From NCBI GenBank assembly GCA_945897465.1, contig CAMDFK010000023.1, positions 1 to 60,556 of the forward strand: a DNA stretch of 60,556 nt. The letters run 5' to 3'. Positions 10,184-20,382 of this stretch are shown piece after piece. Both the position numbers and the translations under genes were made by a program. The stretch comes from Limnohabitans sp. Rim8 (GTDB lineage: Bacteria; Pseudomonadota; Gammaproteobacteria; Burkholderiales; Burkholderiaceae_C). Below the pieces are notes generated by a model that was given only the letters and a program-made list of their open reading frames with translations, made no database searches and was not told the DNA's origin. How positions within the stretch are numbered: position 1 is the first letter of the stretch; the number at the start of each line of letters is the position of its first letter.

Positions 10184-11074
10184 ATGAGCCAGCTATTCAG
10201 CGACAACGCCCGTAACCGCCGCATCGGCATTGCACTGGTGACCGTGACCACCTTGATGTTTGCGGCGCTGGATGCATCGGCCAAGTGGCTGGTGCTCACC
10301 TTGCCCGTGATGCAGGTGGTGTGGATGCGCTTTCTCACGCACTCGCTTTTTTCCATCGCCGTGTTTGCCCCGTCAATCAAAGGCGATCTGTTGCGCTGGC
10401 GTCATCCAGGTTTGCAGTTGCTGCGCGGCTTGATGCTGGCCACCATGACAGCGCTGAACTTCTGGGCTTTGCAGTATTTGCAACTGGCCGAAACCGGGGC
10501 GATGCAGTTTTCCGTGCCGATTTTGATTGCCCTCTTGTCGGCCTGGTGGCTGGGCGAGCGGCTGGACGCTAAGCGTTGGCTGGCGATTGCGGTGGGCTTT
10601 GCGGGCGTGCTGGTCATCATCCGCCCCGGCAGCCAAGGCTTTCATCCGGCGATCTTGCTGTCGGCCCTCAATGCCATCTTGTACGCACTCTTCAACATGA
10701 TGACGCGCTACCTGGCCAGCAGCGAAAACCCGGCCACGACGCAGCTGACCTCGGCGGTGGTGGCCACTTTGTTGCTGACGCCAGTGGCGCTGGGACAATG
10801 GCAACAACCCGCCACGCTGCTGGAGTGGTTCGTGATGGCGCTGGCCGGCTTGTGCGGCGGCGTTGGCCACTACTTCGTGGCCGTGGCGCACCGCTATGCC
10901 TCGGCGGCGGTGCTGGGGCCGTTTTTGTACCAGCAAATCCTTTACATGACCTTGCTCGGCTGGCTGGTGTTTGGCCAGGTGCCCGACCTGGCCGTGGTGC
11001 TGGGCGCCTTGGTGGTGGTGGGCAGCGGTCTGTATTTGTTGTGGCGTGAGTTTCAAGGTCAAAGCGAGGCGTGA
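10184..11074 (+). CDS. DMT (EamA) family transporter
   Basis: A 296-residue inner-membrane protein with about ten hydrophobic segments in two EamA repeats, the layout of drug/metabolite transporters. An upstream in-frame codon exists at 10151, but it lies within the preceding gene, so the ATG at 10184 is preferred. LWALQYLQLAETGAMQFSVP-like and GLCGGVGHYFVAVAHRYASA segments are typical. The substrate is unknown; linkage to an SDR and a cyclase hints at metabolite export. A second DMT gene, frameshifted, is at 49022. Confidence 0.85.
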   Translation: MSQLFSDNARNRRIGIALVTVTTLMFAALDASAKWLVLTLPVMQVVWMRFLTHSLFSIAVFAPSIKGDLLRWRHPGLQLLRGLMLATMTALNFWALQYLQLAETGAMQFSVPILIALLSAWWLGERLDAKRWLAIAVGFAGVLVIIRPGSQGFHPAILLSALNAILYALFNMMTRYLASSENPATTQLTSAVVATLLLTPVALGQWQQPATLLEWFVMALAGLCGGVGHYFVAVAHRYASAAVLGPFLYQQILYMTLLGWLVFGQVPDLAVVLGALVVVGSGLYLLWREFQGQSEA

Positions 11075-11202
11075 TCGACCCCAGCCTGCGCCAGATGGGG
11101 CCAAGCGGCTCGCAGTCAGATCGGTGACACACAGCCAAGCACCCAGCGCACAAGATGCATGACAAGCAAATTGCGCTTGGATTGTCATCACAGGAGCTGG
11201 TC

Positions 11203-12264
11203 ATGACTTCTTCTTCCCGATGGAAACACCGCCCGCCGGGCTCGAACTGGGGCGACTTTGGGCCTGACGACCAATGCGGCCGAATGAACCTGTTGACGCC
11301 CGAGAAAGTGCTGCAAGGCATGCAAGAGGTGCGCACAGGACAGACCTTCAACCTGAGCCTGCCGCTGGACTTTCCGGGCGGCAACGTGCTCAACCCCAGG
11401 CGCCTGCCGCCAGTGCTGCGCCCCACATTGCGCGAGGGCAAAGCCAATATGAACTACCAGCTGCTGTGCGACGACCCGGCCTGCACCGATGTGGTGTGTG
11501 ACGACCTGGTCATCCTGCATTTGCAGTACAGCACGCAGTGGGACAGCTTGGCGCATGTGGGCTCGATGTTCGACGCCAACGGCGACGGTGTGCCCGAGCC
11601 GGTGTACTACAACGGCTTTCGCGCAGGCACCGATGTGGTGGGACCCAGCAGTGACACAGGGGCTGGCATTTTTGGTTTCCCTGAAATCGCCCGGGAATCG
11701 ACATCGTCAGCCAAAGCCTTGGGCATCGAGAAGATGTCCGAGCGCTGCGTACAAGGCCGCGCGGTCATGATCGACCTGCATGCCCACCTGGGCCGCGAGC
11801 GGGTGCGGGTGGGCTACGACCTGCTGATGGACATCCTGCAAAAAGACCAAGTGGTGGTGGAGCCCGGCGACATGGTGTGCCTGCACACCGGCTTTGCCCA
11901 GATGCTGCTGGAGATGAACAAACACCCCGACCCACATGCGGTGGAAAACTCGTGCGCCGTGCTGGAGGGACGCGACGAGCGGTTGCTGCAGTGGATCACC
12001 GATTCGGGCCTGGTGGCGCTGATCGCCGACAACTACGCGGTCGAAGGTTTGCCCGCCACACCCCGGCCGGGCAGCTGCGCCGCTTTGCCCTTGCACGAGC
12101 ATTGCTTGTTCAAGCTGGGCGTGCACCTGGGCGAAATTTGGCACCTGACCCCCCTGGCCAACTGGCTGCGCGAGCACGGTCGCCACCGCTTTTTGCTCAC
12201 GGCACCGCCCCTGCGCCTGCCCGGGGCCATTGGCTCACCTGCCACGCCCATCGCCACCGTGTGA
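11203..12264 (+). CDS. Cyclase family protein (kynurenine formamidase-like fold)
   Basis: A 353-residue protein of the cyclase family, metal-dependent hydrolases that include bacterial kynurenine formamidase. It has the variant motif QYSTQWDSLAH, where the standard family has HxGTHxDxxxH. The QWDxxxH form marks a distinct subgroup with undefined substrates, so only a metal-dependent hydrolase is claimed. The ATG at 11203 has an AGGAG about 7 bases upstream and is preferred to the in-frame ATG at 11155. No tryptophan catabolic gene is visible nearby. Confidence 0.82.
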   Translation: MTSSSRWKHRPPGSNWGDFGPDDQCGRMNLLTPEKVLQGMQEVRTGQTFNLSLPLDFPGGNVLNPRRLPPVLRPTLREGKANMNYQLLCDDPACTDVVCDDLVILHLQYSTQWDSLAHVGSMFDANGDGVPEPVYYNGFRAGTDVVGPSSDTGAGIFGFPEIARESTSSAKALGIEKMSERCVQGRAVMIDLHAHLGRERVRVGYDLLMDILQKDQVVVEPGDMVCLHTGFAQMLLEMNKHPDPHAVENSCAVLEGRDERLLQWITDSGLVALIADNYAVEGLPATPRPGSCAALPLHEHCLFKLGVHLGEIWHLTPLANWLREHGRHRFLLTAPPLRLPGAIGSPATPIATV

Positions 12265-12364
12265 GCCTTCGGACAAGTCATTAACTTGGGCAGCGACAAT
12301 CGGGCAGCCGGAAAAAAGTTTCGGGAAAAATGCCGGTCAGTAAATGCCGGTAAGGAAGTGGCCG

Positions 12365-12738
12365 ATGGATTTGCAATTGCTGGACTTTGACTGCAGTGAA
12401 GACCCCGAGGGTGTGGTGTGCTGGGATGCGCTGGCGCAGCCGCAGCCGCGCCATAACGGCGCTTTGCTGCAAGAGGTAGCGCAACTGCTGGCCTGGGCCC
12501 ATGCCTTCGACGCGCAAGGCCCCGGTCCGCTGGAGGAAGGCGCCCATTGGAACTTTGACCTGCATGTCACCCTGTGCCCCGAGGGCTCTGACCCGCAAAC
12601 GGGCCACCTGATCATCGACCTCCAAACGGGCCAGATCACCCTGCCAGCAGCCGATCTGGCGCACCCCCTGACCTTGAGCTTGAGCCTGAGCGGCACGTCC
12701 GGCTTTGCACAGGCCTTCCGCGAACACTGGGGCGCCCC

Positions 12739-12742
<4 letters not shown>
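12365..12742 (+). CDS. Conserved hypothetical protein translationally coupled to chrA
   Basis: A 125-residue soluble, acidic protein with no motif I recognise. It starts MDLQLLDFDCSEDPEG and contains the central patch WNFDLHVTLCPEG. An AAGGAAG Shine-Dalgarno sits 6 bases before the ATG at 12365, which decides against the in-frame ATG at 12344. Its stop overlaps the chrA start by 4 bases (ATGA), which implies coupled expression. Function unknown; a cytoplasmic partner of the transporter is a guess from context. Confidence 0.72.
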
Positions 12743-14112
<1,370 letters not shown>

Positions 14113-14215
14113 ACCGATGCTTTGCCATCAACCGATGGATTGGGCATTTCATGGGCCCAAGGGCAGCCTCACACTTTCTGTGCCTTAATTCACCCCCAGA
14201 ACGCCTGCCCAAGCC

Positions 14216-14551
14216 ATGACACAAGAATTCCAAATCGAGATCCCCACCTCCTTCATGGCGCTTTACGTGCCACCCGGCAAGGTCAAGCCCACGTTAGGCC
14301 AGCGCGATCTGGCCGCGCGTTACGAGCTGTGCGAGGATTTGGCCAACCTGTTGACAGAAAAAGCCGCCAACATGCAGTTCACCCTGGGCATCACCGAAGA
14401 GCTGGTGCTGTCGCAATGCGAGGCCGGTCTGCTAGCAGAGCCTGCCGTGGTCACGCCGGGAGAAGCGCGCTGGGTGGTCTGCCGCCTGGCCGAGTTGTTG
14501 CAGTGGCCGATGAACCCGCTGTCGCAATCGCCTCTCACCCCGTCGTTTTGA
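14216..14551 (+). CDS. Conserved hypothetical protein
   Basis: A 111-residue protein with central ARYELCEDLANLLTEKAANM and a later WVVCRLAELLQWPM segment. I recall short proteins of this type in Comamonadaceae carrying an uninformative chaperone-ATPase label, but no Walker motif is present here, so that name is not supported. No signal peptide or membrane segment. It stops 6 bases before the MATE gene, so the two are probably co-transcribed. Confidence 0.7.
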   Translation: MTQEFQIEIPTSFMALYVPPGKVKPTLGQRDLAARYELCEDLANLLTEKAANMQFTLGITEELVLSQCEAGLLAEPAVVTPGEARWVVCRLAELLQWPMNPLSQSPLTPSF

Positions 14552-14557
14552 CCCCCA

Positions 14558-15922
14558 ATGAGCACCTCCGATCTGCACAGGCTGCTCACAGCCCCCATCT
14601 TGCCCACCTTGCTGCGCTTGGCCGCTCCCAATGTGCTGGCCATGGTGATGACGGTGCTGGTGGGCATGGCCGAGACCTATTACGTGGGCCGCTTGGGCAC
14701 CACCCCCTTGGCGGCCATGGCCTTGGTGTTCCCGTTTGCCATGCTCACCCAAATGATGTCGGCCGGGGCCATGGGCGGGGGCGTCTCGGCCGCCATCAGC
14801 CGGGCTTTGGGCGCCTCAAACTTGGTGCGTGCGCAAAGTCTGGTGCAACATGCCTTGCTCATTGGCTTGGTCACAGGGCTGATCTACAGCGCCCTGTTTT
14901 TGCTGTGGGGCCCGGACTTTTACGCGATGCTGGGCGGGCGGGGTGCGGTGCAGCTGCAGGCGGTGCAATACGGCCAAGTGCTGTTTGCAGGTGCCGTTTT
15001 GGTCTGGCTGCTCAACACACTGGCCTCCATCGTGCGGGGCACTGGAAATATGCGTGCGCCCTCTTTGGCGCTCGTGACAACCGCTGTTTTACAAATCGTC
15101 CTGAGTGGTGCCATGTCACTGGGGGCAGGCCCGTTGCCTGCCCTGGGCATGGTGGGAGTCGCCTTGGGCCACATCTTGGCCACGGCCGCAGGCGTGCTGT
15201 ATTTCCTGTGGTACCTCGTGCGCAGCCAAGGGCGTTTGACGCTGCACCTGCAGGGCTTTGTGATTCAGCGCAGCTTGTTGGCCGACATCTTGCGGGTCGG
15301 GGCCGTGGCCTGTTTATCGCCCGTGCAGTCGGTGCTGGCGATCCTGATTTTTACCGGCCTGCTGGCGCAGCTGGGCACCGAGGCGCTGGCTGGCTACGGC
15401 ATCGGCCAGCGGCTTGAGTTTTTGCTGATTCCCATTGCCTTTGGCATCGGCGTGGCCGCCGTGCCCATGGTGGGCATGGCCATGGGCGCGGGCCAGGTGG
15501 CGCGGGCGCGGCGTGTGGCCTGGGTGGCGGCGGGTCTGTCGGCCCTGAACCTCGGGGTGATCGGTGCGGTGGTCACCCTGGCCCCGGATGTCTGGGCACG
15601 CTTGTTCACCCAAGACGAATTGGTTCTGACCTTTGCCTGGCAATATCTGGTCACTGCCGGACCGACTTTCCCTTTCTTTGGGCTGGGCCTGACGCTGTAC
15701 TTCGCATCACAAGGTGCAGGTCAAGTCATGGGCCCGGTGCTCGCAGGCACGGTACGGCTGGTCTTGGTGGCGGGGGCGGGCTGGTGGTTGGCGCAACACC
15801 AGGGCACGGCAGGCGATTTTTATGGTCTGGTGGCCTGGGCCATGGTGGTCTACGGGGTGGTCACGGCTGCGGCGGTGGCTTTCACGCCATGGGGCCCACG
15901 CCTCGCTGCTGCCAGGTCATGA
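14558..15922 (+). CDS. MATE family multidrug efflux transporter
   Basis: A 454-residue inner-membrane protein with about twelve hydrophobic helices in two bundles, as in NorM-type multidrug and toxin extrusion carriers driven by Na+ or H+. LAAPNVLAMVMTVLVGMAET and TTPLAAMALVFPFAMLTQMM match helices 1 and 2 of the family. The second half has a clear internal repeat, with GTEALAGYGIGQRLEFLLIP. It follows the hypothetical gene by 6 bases. The substrate cannot be predicted. Confidence 0.9.
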   Translation: MSTSDLHRLLTAPILPTLLRLAAPNVLAMVMTVLVGMAETYYVGRLGTTPLAAMALVFPFAMLTQMMSAGAMGGGVSAAISRALGASNLVRAQSLVQHALLIGLVTGLIYSALFLLWGPDFYAMLGGRGAVQLQAVQYGQVLFAGAVLVWLLNTLASIVRGTGNMRAPSLALVTTAVLQIVLSGAMSLGAGPLPALGMVGVALGHILATAAGVLYFLWYLVRSQGRLTLHLQGFVIQRSLLADILRVGAVACLSPVQSVLAILIFTGLLAQLGTEALAGYGIGQRLEFLLIPIAFGIGVAAVPMVGMAMGAGQVARARRVAWVAAGLSALNLGVIGAVVTLAPDVWARLFTQDELVLTFAWQYLVTAGPTFPFFGLGLTLYFASQGAGQVMGPVLAGTVRLVLVAGAGWWLAQHQGTAGDFYGLVAWAMVVYGVVTAAAVAFTPWGPRLAAARS

Positions 15923-16018
15923 GCCGAGCCTGAAAGTCAAAACGGTTAATTCCATCCAATACCCATGAAGCTAGGGTAAACACCAAGCGCCAAGGCAACA
16001 GGGGATGCGCACAATATC

Positions 16019-16033
16019 GTTATTTATAATAAC
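16019..16033 (+). promoter_or_regulatory. Palindromic operator overlapping the -10 box of the hydroxycinnamate operon
   Basis: A perfect dyad, GTTATT-TAT-AATAAC, lies 43 bases upstream of the preferred start of the enoyl-CoA hydratase gene. A consensus -10 box TATAAT (16025-16030) is embedded in it. MarR dimers bind 15-20 bp palindromes of this kind, and the operon ends with a MarR gene (23395), so repression by promoter occlusion is the likely reading. No clear -35 box was found. Confidence 0.6.
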
Positions 16034-16075
16034 TTTATTGACCGCATGAGCATGATCACCCAAGGAACGCTTTCG

Positions 16076-16882
16076 ATGACCTCCTCCAACCACCCGATCC
16101 TCGAACGTGCAGCCGCCAACGGCGTGGCCCTGGAGATGCAAGGCGCTGTGGCCGTGGTGCGGCTGTGCCGCCCAGCCAAGCGCAATGCGCTCAATGACGC
16201 CTTGATCGAAGCGCTGCGTGATGTGTTCCAGAATCTGCCCGCTGAGGCCCGCGCGGCCGTGATCCATGGCGAAGGTGACCACTTTTGCGCTGGACTTGAC
16301 CTGTCGGAGCTCAAAGAGCGCGACGCAGGCGAAGGCATTCACCATTCACGCGGCTGGCATGTGGCCCTCAACGCTGTAGAACAAGGCAGCGTGCCCGTCG
16401 TCTGCGCCTTGCACGGCGCGGTGGTGGGCGGCGGCTTGGAGCTGGCCAGCGCGAGCCACATCCGCGTCGCCGACGACAGCACGTTTTACGCCTTGCCCGA
16501 AGGCACACGCGGCATTTTTGTGGGTGGTGGCGGTTCGGTGCGTGTCCCCAAACTGATTGGCACGGCACGCATGATCGACATGATGCTCACGGGCCGTGTG
16601 TACGACGCACAAGAAGGCGAGCGCGTGGGTTTTGCCCAATACCGCGTGCCTGCCGGCACCGCATTGACCAAGGCCATCGAGTTGGCGACTCGCATTGCCA
16701 CCAATGCCCCCCTGACCAACTTTGCGCTCACACACGCCATGCCTCGCATCGCCGAACAACCTGCAGACCACGGCCTGTTCACCGAGGCCCTGATGGCGTC
16801 GATCGCCCAAGCGGCCCCCGAAGCCAAAGCCCGTGTGCGCGCCTTCCTTGAAGGCAAGGCGGCCAAGGTGCAAAAAAGCTGA
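16076..16882 (+). CDS. Enoyl-CoA hydratase (crotonase family)
   Basis: A 268-residue crotonase that should add water across the double bond of an aryl-propenoyl-CoA. Both catalytic glutamates of true hydratases are present, E122 in GGGLELAS and E142 in ALPEGTRG, with the oxyanion-hole segment CAGLDLSEL. It lacks the EINWGIPPG signature I associate with the feruloyl-CoA hydratase/lyase Ech, which argues for hydration followed by beta-oxidation rather than direct chain cleavage. The ATG at 16076 is preferred because AAGGA lies 9 bases upstream; in-frame ATGs at 16046 and 16052 lack this. First gene of the operon, 13 bases before the CoA ligase. Confidence 0.88.
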   Translation: MTSSNHPILERAAANGVALEMQGAVAVVRLCRPAKRNALNDALIEALRDVFQNLPAEARAAVIHGEGDHFCAGLDLSELKERDAGEGIHHSRGWHVALNAVEQGSVPVVCALHGAVVGGGLELASASHIRVADDSTFYALPEGTRGIFVGGGGSVRVPKLIGTARMIDMMLTGRVYDAQEGERVGFAQYRVPAGTALTKAIELATRIATNAPLTNFALTHAMPRIAEQPADHGLFTEALMASIAQAAPEAKARVRAFLEGKAAKVQKS

Positions 16883-16895
16883 ACTGGAGACGCGC

Positions 16896-18749
16896 ATGAA
16901 CGCCCCCAAATTCCGCCCGCTCAAATTTGGCGTGACCCGTGTCAGCCTGCGCGATGGCGAGCCCGGCACGCGCTACCTGCAAGCCGATCAGGCGCTGCAG
17001 GCGTTTCCGGATCGCCTGACCGACCGCCTGCAACACTGGGCACACACCAAGCCCCATCAAACCTTCATGGCCCGTCGTGTGAAAAACACCGACGGCACGC
17101 TGGGCGACTGGCGGCACATCACCTATGCACAGGCCTGGCAAACAGCGCGCAACATTGCGCTAAGCGTGCTCGACCGGGGCCTGAGCGCTGAGCGCCCGGT
17201 GGTCATCCTGAGTGAGAACAGCCTCGAGCACGCCTTGCTGGCCCTGGGTTGCCTGGTTGCGGGCGTGCCCTATGTGCCCACCTCGCCGCCCTACTCCCTG
17301 GTGAGCGTGGACTACGACAAACTCAAACATGTGTTGCGCACCGTCACGCCCGGCTTGGTGTTTGCCTCGGACGCCCGCTATGCCAAAGCCATCGCCGCCA
17401 CCGTGGGTGAGGACATGGAAGTGGTGATGTGTGAGGGTAATGTGCCCGGCCGCACAGTCACGGCTTTCGACAGCCTGTGCGCCACCGCCGCCACCCCCGC
17501 AGTGGATGCCGCCATGGCCGCCACCGGCCCCGACACCATCGCCAAGTTTTTGTTCACCAGCGGCTCCACCAAACTGCCCAAGGCCGTCATCAACACCAAC
17601 CGTCTGTGGTGCGCCAACCAGCAACAAATGGCGCAGTCCATGCCCGTGCTGGCCGAGCGTGATCTGGTGCTGGTCGACTGGCTGCCTTGGAACCACACCT
17701 TCGGCGGCAACCACAACTTTGGCATGACGGTGTTCCACGGCGGCACGCTCTACATCGACGACGGCAAGCCCACACCGGCCCTGATGCACGAGACCTTGCG
17801 CAACCTGCGCGAGATCGCACCCACCGTGTACTTCAACGTGCCCACCGGTTTTGAAGCGATTGCCCACGCCATGCAAAACGACGACCAGCTGCGCAAAACG
17901 CTGCTGTCTCGCGTGCAAATGTTCTTTTATGCGGGTGCCGCTTTGGCCCAACCCATCTGGGACAGCCTCTACGCCAGCCAAGAGCGTGAAGTGGGCGAGC
18001 GGATTGTCATGGGCACGGGCCTGGGCATGACCGAGTCCGGCCCGTTTGGTATTTTCGTGACCAACCCCTTTGTGCAAGCGGGCGACCTGGGTGTGCCCAC
18101 GCCCGGCCTGGAGCTCAAACTGGTGGACACCGAGGGCAAAACCGAGGTGCGCTACCGGGGCCCCAACATCACCCCCGGCTACTGGCGCAATGCGCAAGAG
18201 ACCACCGACGCATTCGACGAGGAGGGCTTTTTCAAGACCGGCGACGCGGTCAAGTGGATCGACGAAAGCGATGCGCACCTGGGCTTGAAGTTCGACGGTC
18301 GCATTGCCGAAGACTTCAAGCTCGCCACCGGCACCTTTGTGAGCGTGGGGCCGCTGCGGGCCAAGATCATTGCGGCGGGTGCACCCTACATACAAGATGC
18401 CGTGCTGACTGGCATCAACCTCAAAGAAGTCGGGGCCATGATTTTCCCGACCCCGGCGGTACGCGCATTGAGCGGCTTGTCGGCGGACGCCCCTTTGGCC
18501 GAAGTGCTGGGATCGGCCCCGGTGCAAGCCAAGTTTCAGGAAATCCTCAACACCCTGGCCCTCAGCGCCACAGGCAGCGCCAACCGCATTGCCCGCCTGT
18601 GCCTGTTGGCTGAACCGCCCACGATTGACAAGGGCGAGATCACCGACAAGGGCTCGATCAACCAGCGCTCTGTATTGGCCCACCGCGCGGCCACCGTGGC
18701 GGCTTTGCACGAGGGCACCCTGCCCCACATCCTCCAACCCCATGCCTGA
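16896..18749 (+). CDS. Feruloyl-CoA synthase (aryl-CoA ligase)
   Basis: A 617-residue ANL-family ligase that would activate ferulate or a related hydroxycinnamate with ATP and CoA. The adenylate motif FTSGSTKLPKAV lies near residue 220 and MGTGLGMTESGPFG near 375, with GYWRNAQETTDAFDEEGFFKTGD further on. N-terminal RYLQADQAL and LPWNHTFGGNHNFG resemble bacterial feruloyl-CoA synthases rather than short-chain acyl ligases. The ATG at 16896 follows a GGAG. A repeat-filled gap of 195 bases separates it from the thiolase gene. Substrate assignment is by family resemblance and operon logic. Confidence 0.85.
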   Translation: MNAPKFRPLKFGVTRVSLRDGEPGTRYLQADQALQAFPDRLTDRLQHWAHTKPHQTFMARRVKNTDGTLGDWRHITYAQAWQTARNIALSVLDRGLSAERPVVILSENSLEHALLALGCLVAGVPYVPTSPPYSLVSVDYDKLKHVLRTVTPGLVFASDARYAKAIAATVGEDMEVVMCEGNVPGRTVTAFDSLCATAATPAVDAAMAATGPDTIAKFLFTSGSTKLPKAVINTNRLWCANQQQMAQSMPVLAERDLVLVDWLPWNHTFGGNHNFGMTVFHGGTLYIDDGKPTPALMHETLRNLREIAPTVYFNVPTGFEAIAHAMQNDDQLRKTLLSRVQMFFYAGAALAQPIWDSLYASQEREVGERIVMGTGLGMTESGPFGIFVTNPFVQAGDLGVPTPGLELKLVDTEGKTEVRYRGPNITPGYWRNAQETTDAFDEEGFFKTGDAVKWIDESDAHLGLKFDGRIAEDFKLATGTFVSVGPLRAKIIAAGAPYIQDAVLTGINLKEVGAMIFPTPAVRALSGLSADAPLAEVLGSAPVQAKFQEILNTLALSATGSANRIARLCLLAEPPTIDKGEITDKGSINQRSVLAHRAATVAALHEGTLPHILQPHA

Positions 18750-18753
18750 CAAG

Positions 18754-18917
18754 CCATGGATCGCTTCGTTCCTCGCGATGACGGCTCTCGCGACATGGCC
18801 AACGCCATCCTCACCACCATGGCGGGTGAAGCGCGGCCATTGCCCCTGCCCGTCATTGCGAGCGAAGCGCGGCCATTGCCCCTACCCGTCATTGCGAGCG
18901 AAGCGCGGCAATCCATG
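18754..18917. repeat. Interspersed repeat cluster with 36-bp tandem units
   Basis: One inverted copy (18754-18784, core CGCTTCGTTCCTCGCGATGAC) is followed by about 2.9 tandem units of 36 bp (18815-18917), each built on GTCATTGCGAGCGAAGCGC. The last unit ends CAATCCATG, the mirror of the CCATGGATCG at the left end, so the cluster could fold into a long stem. It fills the gap between the CoA ligase and thiolase genes. Related copies are at 20242, 25916 and 51234. Confidence 0.85.
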
Positions 18918-18944
18918 ACCCACTGCTAACCACAAGGAACCACA

Positions 18945-20195
18945 ATGAGCGCTAAAGGATTTTTCAACGCATTTGCCGATGTATGGATGCACGAGGGCGT
19001 TCGCACGCCCATGGTCGATTACTGCGGTGCCCTGGGCCACATCTCGCCCACAGACCTTGGCATCAAGGCCGCTCGCGAAGCTTTGAAGCGTGCAGGCATC
19101 TGCGCCACCGAGATCGGCTCCGTGATCACCGGCAACATGGCGCCTGGTGACTTCGATCAGTTTGTGCTGCCACGCCACATTGGCCTGTACGCAGGCGTCC
19201 CGCAAGAGGTGCCCGCCATCATGGTGCAGCGCATCTGCGGCACCGGTTTTGAGCTGTTTCGCCAAGCGGGCGAGCAAATTCAAGCGGGTGTTTGTGAGGC
19301 CGTGCTGGTGGTCGGCACCGAGAGCATGACGCGCAACCCGATTGCCGCATTTGACCACCGCACCGGCTTCAAGCTGGGCTCGCCTGTGGGCTTCAAGGAC
19401 TTCATGTGGGAAGCCCTGAAAGACCCGGCAGCGGGCATCAACATGATCCAGACCGCTGAAAACCTGGCCAAAAAATACAGCATCACCCGCGAAGAAGTGG
19501 ACCAATTCGCGTCCGACTCGTTTGCCAAGGCCGTGGCCGCGCAGGCCGCAGGTTTTCATGCGGGCGAGATCGTGCCGGTGGTCACCGAAAAATTCGAGCT
19601 CGAAGGCTACATCCCGCGCGGCATCAAGCTGCAAGGCAAAGTCATCGAAGTCAACGCCGACACGCACCCGCGCATCTCGCCTGCCGATGTCTTGGGCAAA
19701 CTCCGGCCCGTGTACGAAGGTGGCGTGCAAACCGGTGGCAACAGCTCGGCCTTGGTCGATGCGGCGGCGGCTTGTGTGGTCACCTCGGGCAGCTATGCCA
19801 AAGCCAATGGCAAGAAACCTTTGGCCCGCGTGGTCGCTGCGGCCGCCGTGGGCGTACCGCCCGAGATCATGGGCATTGGCCCAGCGCCTGCGATTCGCTT
19901 GCTGCTGGAGCGCACGGGTCTCAAGCTGTCTGACATTGGCCGCTTTGAAATCAACGAAGCGCAAGGCGCACAAACCTTAGCTGTGGCCAAAGAGTTGGGC
20001 CTGGATGTGTCCAAGCTCAACGTCAACGGCGGCGCGATCGCGCTGGGCCACCCCCTGGCCGCGACCGGTGTGCGCCTGACCATCACGCTGGCGCGTGAGT
20101 TGCAACGCAACGGTTTGCGTTACGGCATCTCGAGCGCCTGTGTCGGCGGCGGTCAAGGTATTGCGCTGTTGATCGAAAACCAAGAGGCCGCTTGA
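18945..20195 (+). CDS. Thiolase family protein (acyl-CoA acetyltransferase)
   Basis: A 416-residue thiolase expected to cleave a 3-keto-aryl-propanoyl-CoA with CoA, releasing acetyl-CoA and an aroyl-CoA such as vanilloyl- or 4-hydroxybenzoyl-CoA. The nucleophile is C98 in VQRICGTGFE, the late INEAQ and ALGHPLAATG motifs give the conserved His, and ISSACVGGGQG the second cysteine. All catalytic residues look intact. AAGGA precedes the start. Repeat clusters lie on both sides, yet gene order and direction suggest it is still part of the operon. Confidence 0.9.
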   Translation: MSAKGFFNAFADVWMHEGVRTPMVDYCGALGHISPTDLGIKAAREALKRAGICATEIGSVITGNMAPGDFDQFVLPRHIGLYAGVPQEVPAIMVQRICGTGFELFRQAGEQIQAGVCEAVLVVGTESMTRNPIAAFDHRTGFKLGSPVGFKDFMWEALKDPAAGINMIQTAENLAKKYSITREEVDQFASDSFAKAVAAQAAGFHAGEIVPVVTEKFELEGYIPRGIKLQGKVIEVNADTHPRISPADVLGKLRPVYEGGVQTGGNSSALVDAAAACVVTSGSYAKANGKKPLARVVAAAAVGVPPEIMGIGPAPAIRLLLERTGLKLSDIGRFEINEAQGAQTLAVAKELGLDVSKLNVNGGAIALGHPLAATGVRLTITLARELQRNGLRYGISSACVGGGQGIALLIENQEAA

Positions 20196-20241
20196 TGCCA
20201 AAGACCTTTGTGACTGCAACGCGCTCACCGCTGACTCCACT

Positions 20242-20341
20242 CATGGATCGCTTCGTGCCTCGCGATGACATCTTTACCCACATGGCGAGCGCGGCGTGGC
20301 CATCCATCTTTCCCGTCATGGCGAGCGCAGCGTCGCCATCG
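20242..20341. repeat. Interspersed repeat cluster between thiolase and SDR genes
   Basis: Three related segments: an inverted copy at 20242-20269 (CGCTTCGTGCCTCGCGATGAC) and two diverged direct copies at 20281-20306 and 20314-20341 containing CATGGCGAGCGC. It is the same family as at 18754 and again lies between two genes of the catabolic operon. Confidence 0.8.
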
Positions 20342-20382
20342 AAGACACCGCATCCACAGCACACCTACACAAGGACATTGAC

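Noticed and set aside
16076-16882. Feruloyl-CoA hydratase/lyase (Ech)
   Set aside because: Both hydratase glutamates are present and the Ech-type EINWGIPPG signature is not; a thiolase and dehydrogenase follow.
17160-18752. 530-codon minus-strand frame opposite feruloyl-CoA synthase
   Set aside because: Antisense mirror of a well-supported ligase gene; composition bias only.
18815-18917. CRISPR array
   Set aside because: The 36-bp units are contiguous tandem copies without unique spacers and no cas gene is near.
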